A stretch of 64,000 nt of DNA from Zeugodacus cucurbitae (taxonomy: Eukaryota; Arthropoda; Insecta; Diptera; Tephritidae), in NCBI RefSeq assembly GCF_028554725.1, contig NC_071672.1, positions 32,446,944 to 32,510,943 on the forward strand, written 5' to 3'. This document shows positions 32,295-43,480 of the stretch, piece after piece; the first letter of the stretch is position 1; every line of letters starts with the position of its first letter. The translations under genes and the position numbers were made by a program. Below the pieces are notes generated by a model that did not search any database, was not told the origin of the DNA, and saw only the letters and a program-made list of their open reading frames with translations.

Positions 32295-32493
32295 GGGAGA
32301 TTTTAGTTTCTGGGGCGCCAAGATTTGAGTTTACTTTTAGGTAAATTAGCCCAAAATAAACACTTTATTAAATAAAAATAAATTGATATCTCGCTCCGTT
32401 TACGAGATATCGAGCGTTGAAGTTTGTGTTAACAGCAGCCGATGCGCGCACTTACATGTGCATTGATGCAGGTGTTATGTGATTGATTGAAAA
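32295..32493. other. Stretch with no assignable gene
   Basis: AT-rich with an ATATCTCG...CGAGATAT inverted pair at about 32,387-32,415. No coding potential was seen. Confidence 0.4.
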
Positions 32494-32632
32494 GTTTTTT
32501 CGCGTACAACTACTTTCTGCACTGGCGGCCTTCGGCCGCGCTTAAAAAAAATAACCCTGGTCGAGCCAATACCGGGAGTTATCAAAGAGAGGGAAATGGA
32601 AAGTTTTTTCGCGTATAACTACTTATTGTAGT
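32494..32632 (-). repeat. 108-109 bp tandem monomer with GC hairpin
   Basis: One full and one partial unit: GTTTTTTCGCGTA begins at 32,494 and again at 32,603. The unit contains the hairpin GCGGCC-TTC-GGCCGC and, on the minus strand, GGCTCGACCAGGGTTATTTT. The same monomer is tandemly repeated in the opposite orientation at 44,713-44,890. Confidence 0.75.
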
Positions 32633-33000
32633 AGCGTAGAACTTTTGAAGCGATGGAATATGTGCTGCAAGCTAATCCAAAACTATGGATGCAAACGCTG
32701 CTACATGGAACACAAATCATTTACACACCAGATATTAGGTTTAATGTCACTTTTTTACGTGCAATTAAACCTTTTGGTCAACACAAGCACGTGAAGAATT
32801 GGAACGACGTGGTTTGGGTGCTTTTGTAAGCGTTTGTCGCGACGTGTGTTAACTGGGTTTTGCCAATGATCTAGAGGGCAAAGCAGTGACAGTATTTTTG
32901 GACTTACCGGCACCTCAGTTGGCCATACCAGCAGCTGAAACATAATTAGAGATATAAGTGGGTAAATTTAAGTGAATGTTTGTGATCATAAACATTTAAA

Positions 33001-33118
33001 AACTTCTTGTATGTTTAATTAGGAAGTCTTTTTTGATGAATTTTCACCTTGTATTGAGAAAACTTCTTGTATGTTTAATTAGGAAGTTTTTTTTGATTAA
33101 TTTTCACCTTGTATTGAG
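33001..33118 (+). repeat. 60-bp tandem duplication in TRMT61A pseudogene 1
   Basis: Bases 33,001-33,060 are repeated at 33,061-33,118 with three differences. The unit spans the intron 1 acceptor and the first codons of piece B. The other pseudogene copy has a single unit, so the duplication is local. Confidence 0.85.
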
Positions 33119-33288
33119 GAATCTTAACGTTGTTGTATCGTTTTACAAGAACATGGATTCACCGAAATTAGTTCAATTGAAATACTACAGCAAAAGCATG
33201 GATGTTAAGACTTGAACGGTGCCGTGCTAGATTTAGATTTCCTGAAACATAAGGTAATTATTACCAACTTTTATTACAAACTTTATAA

Positions 33289-34073
33289 CAACTCCCACAG
33301 CAGCCGGTTCTACGCACCGGATTTGACCCGGATTTTATCCGGTCAAGGGCTGCCCTTTCGGCGATTGGCCAACTTAGGGCCCTTAAGGCCCCCAGGAGCT
33401 CAAGTAGACAGCATGACTCCCAGTCTGACCTCACTCCCAAGGTCACGACAGCAACACCAAGACACACCCGACTCTTACAATTCAACTGCAACGGGCTCCA
33501 GAGCAAGATCGAGGAGATAGCTGATTTTATGAGTCGGGAAGGCATATCAATAGCTGCAGTCCAAGAAACCAAGTTAAACAGCCACTCAGACCTTCTGAGT
33601 TGTGCAGGTTTCAACGTTTTACGTAAAGATCGCGAGCGAGATAGTGGTGGTGGCCTAGCATTCATATTACACAACACCGTGCAATATCGTCTTATCGAAG
33701 GTGACATCGACCGCAGGGACTCTATCCTAGAATGTCAGGGTATAGCTGTCCGGTCAGGCGATGTCGAGCTCGAAATATTTAATATATACATCCCCCCAGT
33801 TACAAGTTGCCCAACAGGATATCACCCGAATATTAGTGCGCTACTTCGTGGTGAAAATCGACTGGTACTTGGCGACTTTAAGGCGCACCACGATCTTTGG
33901 CATTCTTGCCTGTCAAATGATCGGAGAGGGATGGAGCTGGCAGAACAGATAGACGATTCGACATTCTGCACAATGAATGACGAAGCTCCCACCAGAATTA
34001 TGAGCACCTGCAGCAGCTCGCCAGACATCACAATTGCTAGCGGTGATCTGATAAACAGCATAACATGGCGACC
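33289..34073 (+). pseudogene. LINE J copy 1, 5' UTR and endonuclease
   Basis: A GC-richer 5' UTR (33,289-33,470) precedes an endonuclease reading frame whose open part is 33,529-34,073. Motifs are LLQFNCNGLQSKIEE (N box), AAVQETKLN (catalytic Glu), LGDFKAHHDLWH (normally GDFNAHH; Asn changed to Lys) and SPDITIAS. The reading stops where the R1 element entered after TWRP. APE-type endonuclease nicks the target site to prime reverse transcription. Confidence 0.75.
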
Positions 34074-34758
34074 CGGGGGTCTGTTTCCATGGATACAGAT
34101 ACTCTAGCTGGGCTCTAAGCTACCGGGGGGTCGGCAGGTCGCGGATAGCCGAACGGCCTGTAGTAGCAGGTTAGTTGCGAGATAAGTTAAAACGAATAAG
34201 CAATCCCCGACGATGAGCGACAGGGGTGGAGGATGCGGCATAAATGCTAGCAGATCCGATGAAACTCTTGTGACAGTGGCGATTGACACCGCCACTTAGA
34301 AATATGTGTCTCCTCACCATAATGAGGCAAAATCCAGGCGCGACGGACCCATAATGGGCGGCTTCCTGGTCAGCGTCTGTTCACCATGTTAGGTGCGGCT
34401 GATATCTAAACTGACCGGTACACACCGCGGCGCACTGGGAGTCCCTGAAAGTAACGACAGCAATTTCTCTGCTGGCGGTATAGAAAGGGTGAAGTGAGCT
34501 TGCTCTGCCGAGGTGTCAGCCGCGGTGTATATCAGTAACCAGCCCCTTCGGGCTCTGGTCAAGGAGTGTGCATTGGACGTAGGGGTAGTAGCCTACGTTG
34601 CCTCGGGCGAGCGCTGGTCCGTCCGTGTTTTCCGGGACTGGTAAAGCGAAGGACAGGCCTCAGGGAACTGGGGTAGGGGCCGTGCCCCGAGGGTATACCT
34701 GTTCCTGTCTATTTCGGCCCGCCCCCCTGCACACGATGCGCTGGTAAAACTGAAATAT

Positions 34759-36171
34759 ATGGAGAACTATAATATGAATATGAGAAACAACACGAACGCC
34801 AACAACACAAGTAACATCTGTGATATCATAGTGTGTGATGATGATAAGAACCTTCGAGGGACAAACCCTTCTCAGGGGACGCCGTCTGCGGAAGCTGACC
34901 CCTTCAAACGCGCACCGAAACTGAGTAGATCACCGATTAAGAACCTCAGTGCTGACAAACCAACTCGAGCAAGATCGTCACCACCAGCGTTGTGTGATAC
35001 CACGCCTCTGGCGGAGGCAGTACTACCTCGTGGAGACTACATGTCTGAACTTGGTGATACGATCAAGAAGCTGAATGAAATAATGCGTCCACCTCAGCGT
35101 TCGATCAATAACAGCATGAGAGATCTTTTCAGTCTAATAACAAAGCTGTACACAAGTGCCCAGGAGGAGCATACTGCAAAAAAGGAAGTGAAACGAAGTA
35201 TCCTCACGATGCCAGTCACCGCTGAAACAACGCCAAAGAGGCCCCGTGATGAAAAACAGGCGAAGCGAAGAACACCTCCTAAAAAAAAGAAAACCACCCA
35301 TAAGGAAGTGATTAATATTACAGAAGCTAAGCTAGATAAAGATGCAAAAGCAAACAACCCGGTTAAAAGAGAGGAAACCGAGATGGGAAAGAAAGATGAT
35401 TGGATTAACATTAAACGAAAGCCAAAAAAGAAGGAAACTCATAAACCGCCGCCTCGTCCCGATGCTATAATTATAGAGCGGACTGGTGAAATGTCGTACA
35501 GCGACATTCTAAGGGCAGTGAAGAAAGACGATGCCCTTCAGAAACTAGGTGAAAGTGTGACAAGGATTAGAAAGACGGCCAGAGGTGAAATCCTGTTAGA
35601 GCTAAAAGAAGCACAAATGAAGAGCACGAGTGAGTTTAAGACCGAAATAGGGAAAGTGCTAGGAAACGAGGCCCAAATTAGAGCACTAACCCATGAAGTT
35701 ATGGTACGAGATCTAGACGAGATCACAACTAAGGAGGACATCGCCGAGGCTATTCGCACCCAAATAACAGAGCTACCCAATTTTGATAAAAATTCGATCA
35801 GGAGTATCAGACCGGCGTATCTAGGAACGCAGACAGCTGTGGTAAGCCTACCCGCTCTCGAGGCAAGGGCATTGTTAGACAGACACAAAATAAAAATAGG
35901 CTGGGTAGTGAGTAGAATAAGAGCAAAGCAAGACCTAAAGCGGTGTTATAGGTGTCTTGAGTATGGACACATAGCAAAAAAATGCACCAACACCGAGGAT
36001 AGGAGTCAGTGTTGTGTCAAGTGTGGAGAAACAGGGCACTTTGCGAAAGCGTGCACTAAAAAACCGTCGTGTAACGCATGTAAAAAGAAGGGTAGGGAAA
36101 ACACCGATCACCAAATAGGTAGCAAGAAATGTCCCCTATACCAAGAGGCGTGTAAAAATAGCAAAAAATGA
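34759..36171 (+). CDS. R1-clade ORF1 (Gag-like RNA-binding protein)
   Basis: 470 aa and intact. The N-terminal half is basic and disordered (KRPRDEKQAKRRTPPKKKK). The middle (DAIIIERTGEMSYSDILRAV, TRIRKTARGEILLEL) is the conserved ORF1 core found in R1-group elements. The C-terminus has three Cys/His knuckles: CYRCLEYGHIAKKC, CVKCGETGHFAKAC and CNACKKKGRENTDHQIGSKKC. ORF1 proteins coat the element RNA and take it to the nucleus. The start was chosen as the first ATG after the 5' UTR. Confidence 0.88.
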   Translation: MENYNMNMRNNTNANNTSNICDIIVCDDDKNLRGTNPSQGTPSAEADPFKRAPKLSRSPIKNLSADKPTRARSSPPALCDTTPLAEAVLPRGDYMSELGDTIKKLNEIMRPPQRSINNSMRDLFSLITKLYTSAQEEHTAKKEVKRSILTMPVTAETTPKRPRDEKQAKRRTPPKKKKTTHKEVINITEAKLDKDAKANNPVKREETEMGKKDDWINIKRKPKKKETHKPPPRPDAIIIERTGEMSYSDILRAVKKDDALQKLGESVTRIRKTARGEILLELKEAQMKSTSEFKTEIGKVLGNEAQIRALTHEVMVRDLDEITTKEDIAEAIRTQITELPNFDKNSIRSIRPAYLGTQTAVVSLPALEARALLDRHKIKIGWVVSRIRAKQDLKRCYRCLEYGHIAKKCTNTEDRSQCCVKCGETGHFAKACTKKPSCNACKKKGRENTDHQIGSKKCPLYQEACKNSKK

Positions 36172-39130
36172 AAGTATTACAGCTCAACTTAAACCACTGC
36201 CAGGCTGCACAAGAACTCCTCAAGCAGACTGTGTACGAGCAGCATGTAGATGTAGCTATAATATGTGAGCAATATAAAAATGCAAGTGCTACGACATGGA
36301 TCTCCGACAGCACAAATAAAGCTGCCATATGGGCCTGTGGAGGTAAAACCTTCCAAGACAAGCCGCTATTAGGTAAGGCATACTATACTCGGGCGAAAAT
36401 CGATGGCATTAACTTTTACAGCTGTTATATCCCCCCAAGTGTACCTCAAAAAGATTTCGAAAAATTCGTAGATGACTTGGTGAGAGAAGTCCTGACAACT
36501 ACGACGAACGTGGTGGCCGGAGATTTCAATGCGTGGGCAATGGAGTGGGGTAGCACCTGCACAAACAGGCGCGGAGACGCCCTTCTCAAAGCGTTTTCAT
36601 TGATAGACGTGGTACTTCTAAACACCGGAAACCAAAACACATTTGAAAAGAATGGTCGGGGTTCTGTGATCGATATCACTTTCGTCAGCAGATCTTTAGC
36701 ACGGACAACAAATTGGCGTGTATGTGACCTCTATACGCACAGTGACCATCAGGCTATCATGCTGGAAATTGGACATTCAACGCGTACTCTTAGGATCCCA
36801 CAACTTAAGACGAAAAAAACAAAAGGATGGAAAGTTGAAACTCTGGATGAGGAGCTCTTCAGACTCTCACTAGGGGATAAACTAAACTGTGTAGAAAATT
36901 TAGAACGACAGGCTGAGATGCTGGTGAAGCACATTAGTAAAGCATGTGATGCTTCTATGTGTAGAAGGAAAAGTGGAACCTACAGAAAACCCGTATACTG
37001 GTGGAATCAAGAAATTGAAACCTTAAGAAGTGAGTGCTACAAGGCGAGAAGGATTTACCAGCGAAATCGAGTATCGACTAACCACGAAGGACTGCGTGAA
37101 TGTTTCAAACGAAAACGCAACGAATTGAAAAAAGCGATTAAAAATAGTAAAACTGGTTGTTTCAAAGAACTCTGTGAAAAATTAGATGAAAACCCATGGG
37201 GTGATGCGTATAAATTGGTAATGTCCAAAATCAAAGGGGGAAAGGGGCAAGCACCAACATGCCCCACTCTACTGAAAACCGTAGTGGAAACTCTCTTTCC
37301 TGCGCAACCCATAGAGAAACGACAACGAGAACTTGACCGACCAGCTAAAGGTTTGGTAACGCCAAAGCCCCAGGTTTGGATGGTATTCCAAACAAGGCTT
37401 TAAAAATTGCCATCAACTACAATGCGAAGCCATTCGCCGAACTGCTTAAAAAGTGCATACGGAAAGGGGTCTTCCCAAAAATTTGGAAGAAACAGAGACT
37501 AGTTCTGCTACAGAAGCCTAATAAACCGGTCGGTGAACCCAGCTCTTACCGTCCACTTTGTATTCTTGATACGATTGGGAAGATACTAGAGCGGATAATA
37601 TGTGTACGACTCGAGTTGCACTTAGAAAAAGAGTACCAGGGTCTATCGGATAACCAGTACGGATTCCGAAAGCAGAGGTCAACTATCGATGCGATTCAAA
37701 AGCTTACAGGTATCGCAAATAAAGCAATTGAAGGTACCAGATGGTTGTATGGCACAAAAGAATACTTCGCTGTGGTAACTTTCGATGTCCGAAATGCGTT
37801 CAACTCGGCACATTGGCCCCATATACTAAGTGCCCTCGAGCGTAAGGCTACACCGGCTTATTTATTGAGGATTGTTTCCAGCTATCTCTCCAATCGGCTA
37901 TTACTGTACGATACAGACGATGGGCCGAGAAGATACACTATAACAGGCGGAGTCCCACAAGGCTCTGTGCTTGGGCCACTGTTATGGAATGTGCTTTACG
38001 ATGGAGTTCTGTGCCTTCCACCGCCAAGTGAAGTACAGATCATCGGATATGCAGATGACATAGCTGTAACCGTAACAGCGAAAGAATTGGAGCAAATTGA
38101 GAGCTTGTGCAACGACACAGCATTAAAAATCAAGAACTGGCTCACGACAACAAACTTGCAACTTGCTGGACAAAAGACCGAGGCGGTGCTGATCACGAGC
38201 AGGAAAAAACTTGAAAACATTACGCTAAACATTGACGGCTATAACATCACGACACAGCAGTCGTTGAAATATCTAGGAGTGCTGATAGACACTAGACTTA
38301 ATTACAAAAATCACATCGATAAAAGTTGTGAGAAAGCGGCACGTGTGACGGCGGCGTTAGCGAGAATAATGGCCAACATTGGCGGACCAAGTCAAAATAG
38401 GCGAGCACTACTGGCTAAGGTGAGTCAATCAATAATGATGTACGCAGCGCCAATCTGGGCACCAGCCCTACAGCACAAAACATATGCGAAGAAAGCGAAA
38501 TCGGTAATCCGTCTTAGCGCTATCAGAGTTTCTTGCGCGTTTCGTACGGTATCACACGAGGCGGCTGGTGTAGTAGCGGGTATCATCCCACCAGATATAA
38601 TGGCGATGGAACTCAAAAGAGTATTTGACAGATCGAAAATTATAGGCAGACGACTTACAGACAATGAGCGGAAAAACGAAAGACAAACGAGTCTTATCGA
38701 ATGGCAGAGACGTTGGGATGCGGCAGCAAGTGGGAGGTGGACCCATAGGCTTATTAAAAGTGTGCAAGAGTGGGTAGAGAGGAAGCATGGGGAAACCGAT
38801 TTCTATCTGACACAACTACTAACGGGTCATGGCTGCTTTAGAGAGTATCTCCATAAATATGGACACGACGACGGGACTAGCTGTTCGTTCTGCGACAACT
38901 ATGAAGAGAATGCGTTGCACATCTTCTTTCACTGCCCCAGATACGAAAAGGAGAGAGCTGACATAGAAAAACTGACAACGGATAGTGTGACTCCTGATAA
39001 CATTGTACAATACATGATCCAATCAAAACCGGTTTGGGATAGGATGAAAATGTGGTCTGCGTCAGCTCTACAAGAGCTGAGAAGAAAAGAGTGGCAACGC
39101 AGCGAAAACCGGCGAAGGAACGAAGAGTAG
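36168..39130 (+). CDS. R1-clade ORF2 (endonuclease-reverse transcriptase), one frameshift
   Basis: It starts in the ATGA that ends ORF1. Part 1 (36,168-37,403) is an APE endonuclease: MKVLQLNLNHCQAAQ, CEQYKN (E box weak), VVAGDFNAWAMEWGS and THSDHQAI. Part 2 (37,376-39,130) is the RT: APGLDGIPN, PSSYRPLCILDTIGK, QYGFRKQRSTIDAI, FDVRNAFNSAHW (motif A), GGVPQGSVLGP, GYADDIAV (motif C). A tail follows with CSFCDNYEENALHIFFHC (C2HC knuckle). Between AQPIEKRQRELDRP and APGLDGIPN about 30 codons are lost with a frame change at about 37,345, so this copy is probably inactive. Everything else is open. Confidence 0.87.
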
Positions 39131-39375
39131 ACCAAAAAAAGAATATGTTTGACAAGCCAAATGGCTAAGCTTGGACCCATGATGCAATGCCTAACGGCAG
39201 TTCCGTGGGTCTATTCAAGCAATGCGACGAAGTTAAGGGTTTAGCACGTAGGCGTAGTGCTCTGCAAGTCCGAATGGGCGTGGACCCGAATGAGGTGTAC
39301 CCTAGCAAGCATTATGAATCGTGCATACTGTCCGTAAAAATGACGGTATCTTTGGAAGATTCCCCCTTCGAAATC

Positions 39376-39401
<26 letters not shown>
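39376..39401 (+). repeat. Poly(A) tail of the R1-clade LINE
   Basis: A run of 26 A at the 3' end, directly followed by the 9-bp target duplication ATGGCGACC. Confidence 0.95.
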
Positions 39402-39406
<5 letters not shown>

Positions 39407-39438
39407 GACCTATGCTAACTCTTGCATCAGACAACCTG

Positions 39439-42295
39439 CCCACGACAGCAACACCAAGACACACCCGACTCTTACAATTCAACTGCAACGGGCTCCAGAG
39501 CAAGATCGAGGAAGGATCGGGAAGGCATATCAATAGCTGCAGTCCAAGAAACCAAGTTAAACAGCCACTCAGACCTTCTGAGTTGTGCAGGTTTCAACGT
39601 TTTACGTAAAGATCGCGAGCGAGATAGTGGTGGTGGCCTAGCATTCATATTACAACACGGTCAGGCGATGTCGAGCTCGAAATATTTAATATATACATCC
39701 CCCCAGTTACAAGTTGCCCAACAGGATATCACCCGAATATTAGTGCGCTACTTCGTGGTGAAAACCGACTGGTACTTGGCGACTTTAACGCGCACCACGA
39801 TCTTTGGCATTCTTGCCTGTCAAATGATCGGAGAGGGATGGAGCTTTCAGAACAGATAGACGATTCGACATTCTGCACAATGAATGACGAAGCTCCCACC
39901 AAAATTATGAGCACCTGCAGCAGCTCGCCAGACATCACAATTGCTAGCGGTGGTCTGATAAACAGCATAACATGGCGACCTATGCTAACTCTTGCATCAG
40001 ACCACCTGCCCATAATTATCTCGATTGAAAAACCTCCTGACTTTATTTCCGCGGACAACCGCACTTATGTTAACTTTAACAAAGCTAACTGGGACGGCTT
40101 CACGGAATTCACCGAGAATGCCTTCGCCGCTCTTCCCATTCCTACGGACGTAATCGTTGGCGAACGTCAATTCCGCAAGGTGATCACCGATGCTACTGCT
40201 CGTTTCATACCAGCCGGAAGAATTGCTAGCATGCGTCCTAATTTCCCGGCTGAAGCGGCAGTTTTAGAAAATGAGCGTGACTCCTTACGCCAGGTCGATC
40301 CCTGTGATCCCCGCATAAGGGATCTCAATTTGGAGATTCGACAACTGGTAAATAACTATAAGCGGACGAAATGGGTAGAGCTCTTGAAGTCCTGTAATCT
40401 TTCCACTGCCGTGAGCAAGCTCTGGTCAACCGTCAAATCCCTGTCAAACCCGAGGAGACATGACGACCCAGTTGAAATTCGATTCGGTAGCCATGCCTCC
40501 TCGGACCCGGAGAGGTGCGCGAGCTATTTTAGCCGACAATTCATACTGCACCCCCAAGTTGACAAGGCTAAAAGACGTGTCAACAGACGGCTGCGCAAAA
40601 TGCGAAACAACGGCGCGCCACTTGTTTTCACCAGTGGGGAGGTTCAGGAGGTCATCAGGAAGACCAAGTCCTCCAAAGCCATTGGCCCTGACGGAATAAA
40701 TTCTTTAATGTTAAAACACCTAGGTTTAACGGGAGTAGAATTTCTCGCCAAGGTACTCAATTTGTCGCTAACCACTCTTAAAATACCCGATATGTGGAAA
40801 ATCGGAAGAGTGGTTTCACTACTGAAACCTGGGAAACCCGCCAACCAAGGGGAGTCCTATCGCCCGATAACTCTCCTTTCCCCAGTAGTGAAGACACTTG
40901 AGGCCTTACTGCTCCCGACACTCACATACCACCTGAACCTAGCTAAATATCAACACGGCTTCCGTAAAGTGCATAGTACCACCACAGCACTTAGCGTCAT
41001 AAACGCCCAGATAAAACATCAAAACTTAGGAAAATTAAACAAGGGGTTCCACAGGGCGGTGTCCTCTCCCCGTTACTGTTTAATTTCTATATTTCCAAAC
41101 TTCCTCAACCACCAGAGGGAATTTCCGTTACCTCCTACGCAGATGATTGTACGATAATGACGTCGGGCACTGGCATCGATGACATGTGTTCGAAAGTGAA
41201 CAGCTACCTCCCCGAACTTTCTCGCTTCTTCTCTGCGAGGAGTCTGGCACTCACACGCACTAAATCCACGGCGACCCTTTTTACCAACTGGACGAAGGAG
41301 TACAGACTAAGTCTTAACATTCATGTCGATGGCATACCAATTGCGACAGTAAATAACCCCAAAATTTTGGGAGTTACATTTGACAGTCTGCACTCCTTCA
41401 CTCCACACACGACTGCGATAGTCACTAAAGTACAGAGTCGCAACAAAATCCTCAAGTCGCTAGCCGGTAGCACTTGGGGAAAAGACAAAGAAACGTTGCT
41501 GGCCACTTACAAGGCTATCGGCCGGCCGGTCGTAAATTACGCACCACCGGTATGGTCACCTGGATGCAGTGACACGCAGCAGAAGAAGCTACAGACGTGC
41601 CAGAACACTGCATTCCGAACAGCAACAGGATGTCTCTTGATGTCACCAATGATACACCTTCATAGTGAGGCCATTATGCTGCCTATTAAGGAGCATAATG
41701 AACTGCTTACCAAGCAGTTTCTACTTGGGTGTTTTCGTAGAAATCACCTTTGTAGTCACTTGCTGGAAGCAGAACCGCCCCCTAGGTACATCAAGAGATC
41801 GCTCCTACAATACGTCGACGAACTAAACCCCTATACCGACCAAACTGCGGACGCAAACAGTTTTAGACACGCTCTAAACGCCATTCACAGTGGAGCTATC
41901 AACACCTTCATTGACTCCCTTCCGGTGAATGGCGTCCTTGGAACCAAACCACCACCTATAGCAGACGAAGAGCTCGAGTTGCCACGTGAAACCGGAGTGA
42001 CCCTTGCGCAGCTTCGATCTGGATATTGTAGCAGGTTAAACTCCTACTTATCCAGACTGAACCCCGACATACAAAATACATGTCCCGCATGCAACGAGTC
42101 CCCGCATGACTCTAACCACCTCTTTGTATGCCCAATGAACCCTACTCATCTAACACCCCTTTCCCTTTGGTCCAACCCTGTCGAAACAGCACGTTTCCTG
42201 GGCCTCCCGTTAGATGATTTCGACGACAACTAGACTTAAGCTCTTCTTTTTAGGCAGGGATAGATAACCGTTACTACAACAACTACAACAACAAC
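39439..42295 (+). pseudogene. LINE J copy 2, endonuclease-RT with deletions
   Basis: It restarts at the 5' coding region (ACGACAGCAACACCAAGACAC equivalent of 33,447), runs through the endonuclease with small deletions (GDFNAHH intact near 39,785) and TWRPMLTLASDHLPIIIS, and is open from 39,838 to 41,157: SKAIGPDGINSLMLKHLG, GESYRPITLLSPVVKTLEAL, YQHGFRKVHSTTTAL. A deletion near 41,015-41,035 removes RT motif A and joins to KGVPQGGVLSPLLFNF in a shifted frame. The SYADDCTIM catalytic box follows at 41,135-41,160. The last frame, 41,157-42,233, holds the C-terminal half and CPACNESPHDSNHLFVCP. The CAA-rich tail is at 42,270-42,297. Confidence 0.82.
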
Positions 42296-42505
42296 AAACT
42301 TTATAAAAATTCAAATTTTACTTTATATTTTATAGAAACCCTCCTCCCAGATGAATCTAGTACTAGTGAAATTAATGAAAGAACAGATCTTATAAAAACT
42401 CCTAAAGAACCCAAAATAGTCCTCACATAATATGCGCAGCTTACACTTCCAGGCCGCTCGGGGTATGTGATATTTGCCACTCTTCCTCCAGCCTTTGTCA
42501 GATAG

Positions 42506-43480
42506 CAAAAATTGTTCAAATATTCAATACGTTTACATATGTATGTATATAGTGTAGTACGATAATACATTTATAAAGTAAATATAATAATAAACACCTA
42601 AATACCATGATATTTTAAATAAATATGAAATATAATTAATGATTTTGTTATTAAATTCTCATTTGGGATTTTGGTAGAATGAATGTGGTAGATATGTAAA
42701 AATTTGTTCGCTAGCTTTGAGGTCCTCATGTTCAATATCTGGGGCCTTAAAAAGTTATAGTCCTATTTCATAAATTTTTATAAGGGCTATGCCACACTAG
42801 AAATGCAGTACTTAACTTATATATTGTAATTGAGATATGGTGAAAGTATTCCAAATTGGCTAAAATTGATCAAGTAGCTTCTGAGATTTTGATTTTAACC
42901 TATAAGTGCGCGTAGTCACACCCATATCTAATTTTGTATTCATTTGTGTAACACTTCTCTGCTATCTTTACCACGAAATTTAATGTTTTTGGTGGTTCCT
43001 TACTGATTTAAAGCTCTCTTTGTATGTGTAGTCGTAGCTTGTGAGATATTTACAAAAACGCCCTCTCCCACAAAAATTTCATCCAAATATGCCTCTCCCA
43101 AGTGTGATCCTCAGTACCGCATTTTGGTTCCATAACTTTATTCATGGTTGAGTTACAGTACTTTAGCACTCTCAGACCAGAACTAAAATGGGCGGAGCTA
43201 ACATTTTTTAGTATAGCTATATTAGATATATTATTATCTTAACTCAAATATGAAGTGATTAAAATTTAAAATTTGTATCCTGGCACAGGATATAACAAGA
43301 TATATAGGATAAGGCAATGAAGAGGTTAATGGTCCGATATTGCAAATCTACAATACCTTTGAATGATGCCAAGAAACACGTGACCCAAGATGTCTCAGAT
43401 GATTTGTGGGCATGGTTATTATTTCATCTATTTTGATGGGTTTTTTTATATATCTATTTTGATGGGTTTTTTTATATATT
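42506..43480. other. Intergenic stretch with GAGAGTATAAAA-family repeat debris
   Basis: At 42,720-43,230 blocks match the repeat at 20,121-22,560 (for example TGTTCAATATCTGGGGCC and GGGCGGAGCTAACATTTTTT). No gene. A 27-bp unit TTTTGATGGGTTTTTTTATATAT is tandemly doubled at 43,429-43,480. Confidence 0.5.

Larger units (their letters stand above)
34074..39401 (+). mobile_element. R1-clade LINE, near complete
   Basis: The 5,328-bp element is bounded by a 9-bp duplication ATGGCGACC (34,065-34,073 and 39,402-39,410) and ends in 26 A (39,376-39,401). It has a GC-rich 5' UTR (34,074-34,758), ORF1, ORF2 overlapping it by ATGA, and a 245-bp 3' UTR. The only coding damage I see is a deletion/frameshift near 37,340-37,390 in ORF2. 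The long poly(A) and perfect duplication suggest a recent insertion. Confidence 0.88.
33289..42295 (+). mobile_element. Composite LINE J insertion (dimer plus nested R1)
   Basis: AAACTTTATAA flanks the block on both sides (33,278-33,288 and 42,296-42,306). The block is therefore one insertion into intron 2 of TRMT61A pseudogene 1. Inside are a first LINE J copy (33,289-34,073, resuming 39,402-39,438), an R1-clade LINE inserted into it (34,074-39,401), and a second LINE J copy (39,439-42,295) that starts again near the 5' end and runs to the CAA-repeat tail. LINE J is a Jockey-like element with endonuclease and RT and no RNase H seen. Confidence 0.8.
32640..42505 (+). pseudogene. TRMT61A pseudogene 1 (tRNA m1A58 methyltransferase)
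   Basis: Pieces of the catalytic subunit of the tRNA adenine-58 N1-methyltransferase are present, with introns retained. Piece A (32,650-32,960) reads YVLQANPKLWMQTLLHGTQI, then AIKPFG, AREELERRGLGAFVSVCRDV and FLDLPAPQLAIP. Piece B (33,082-33,252) reads FSPCIEES, LQEHGFTEISSIEILQQ and AVLDLDFLKHK before a GTAATT donor. Piece C (42,336-42,505) follows a TTTATAG acceptor and reads LTLPGRSGYVIFATLPPAFV to a stop. Frameshifts in piece A, where the SAM-binding GSGSG region is also deleted, and stops in all three pieces show it is dead. Intron 2 holds a 9-kb LINE insertion. Confidence 0.82.

Noticed and set aside
39376..39401. A26 run as a simple repeat or assembly gap filler
   Set aside because: It is directly followed by the 9-bp target duplication, so it is the LINE poly(A) tail.
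33529..42233. LINE J frames as host genes
   Set aside because: They are multi-copy, flanked by a target duplication, and contain endonuclease and RT motifs.
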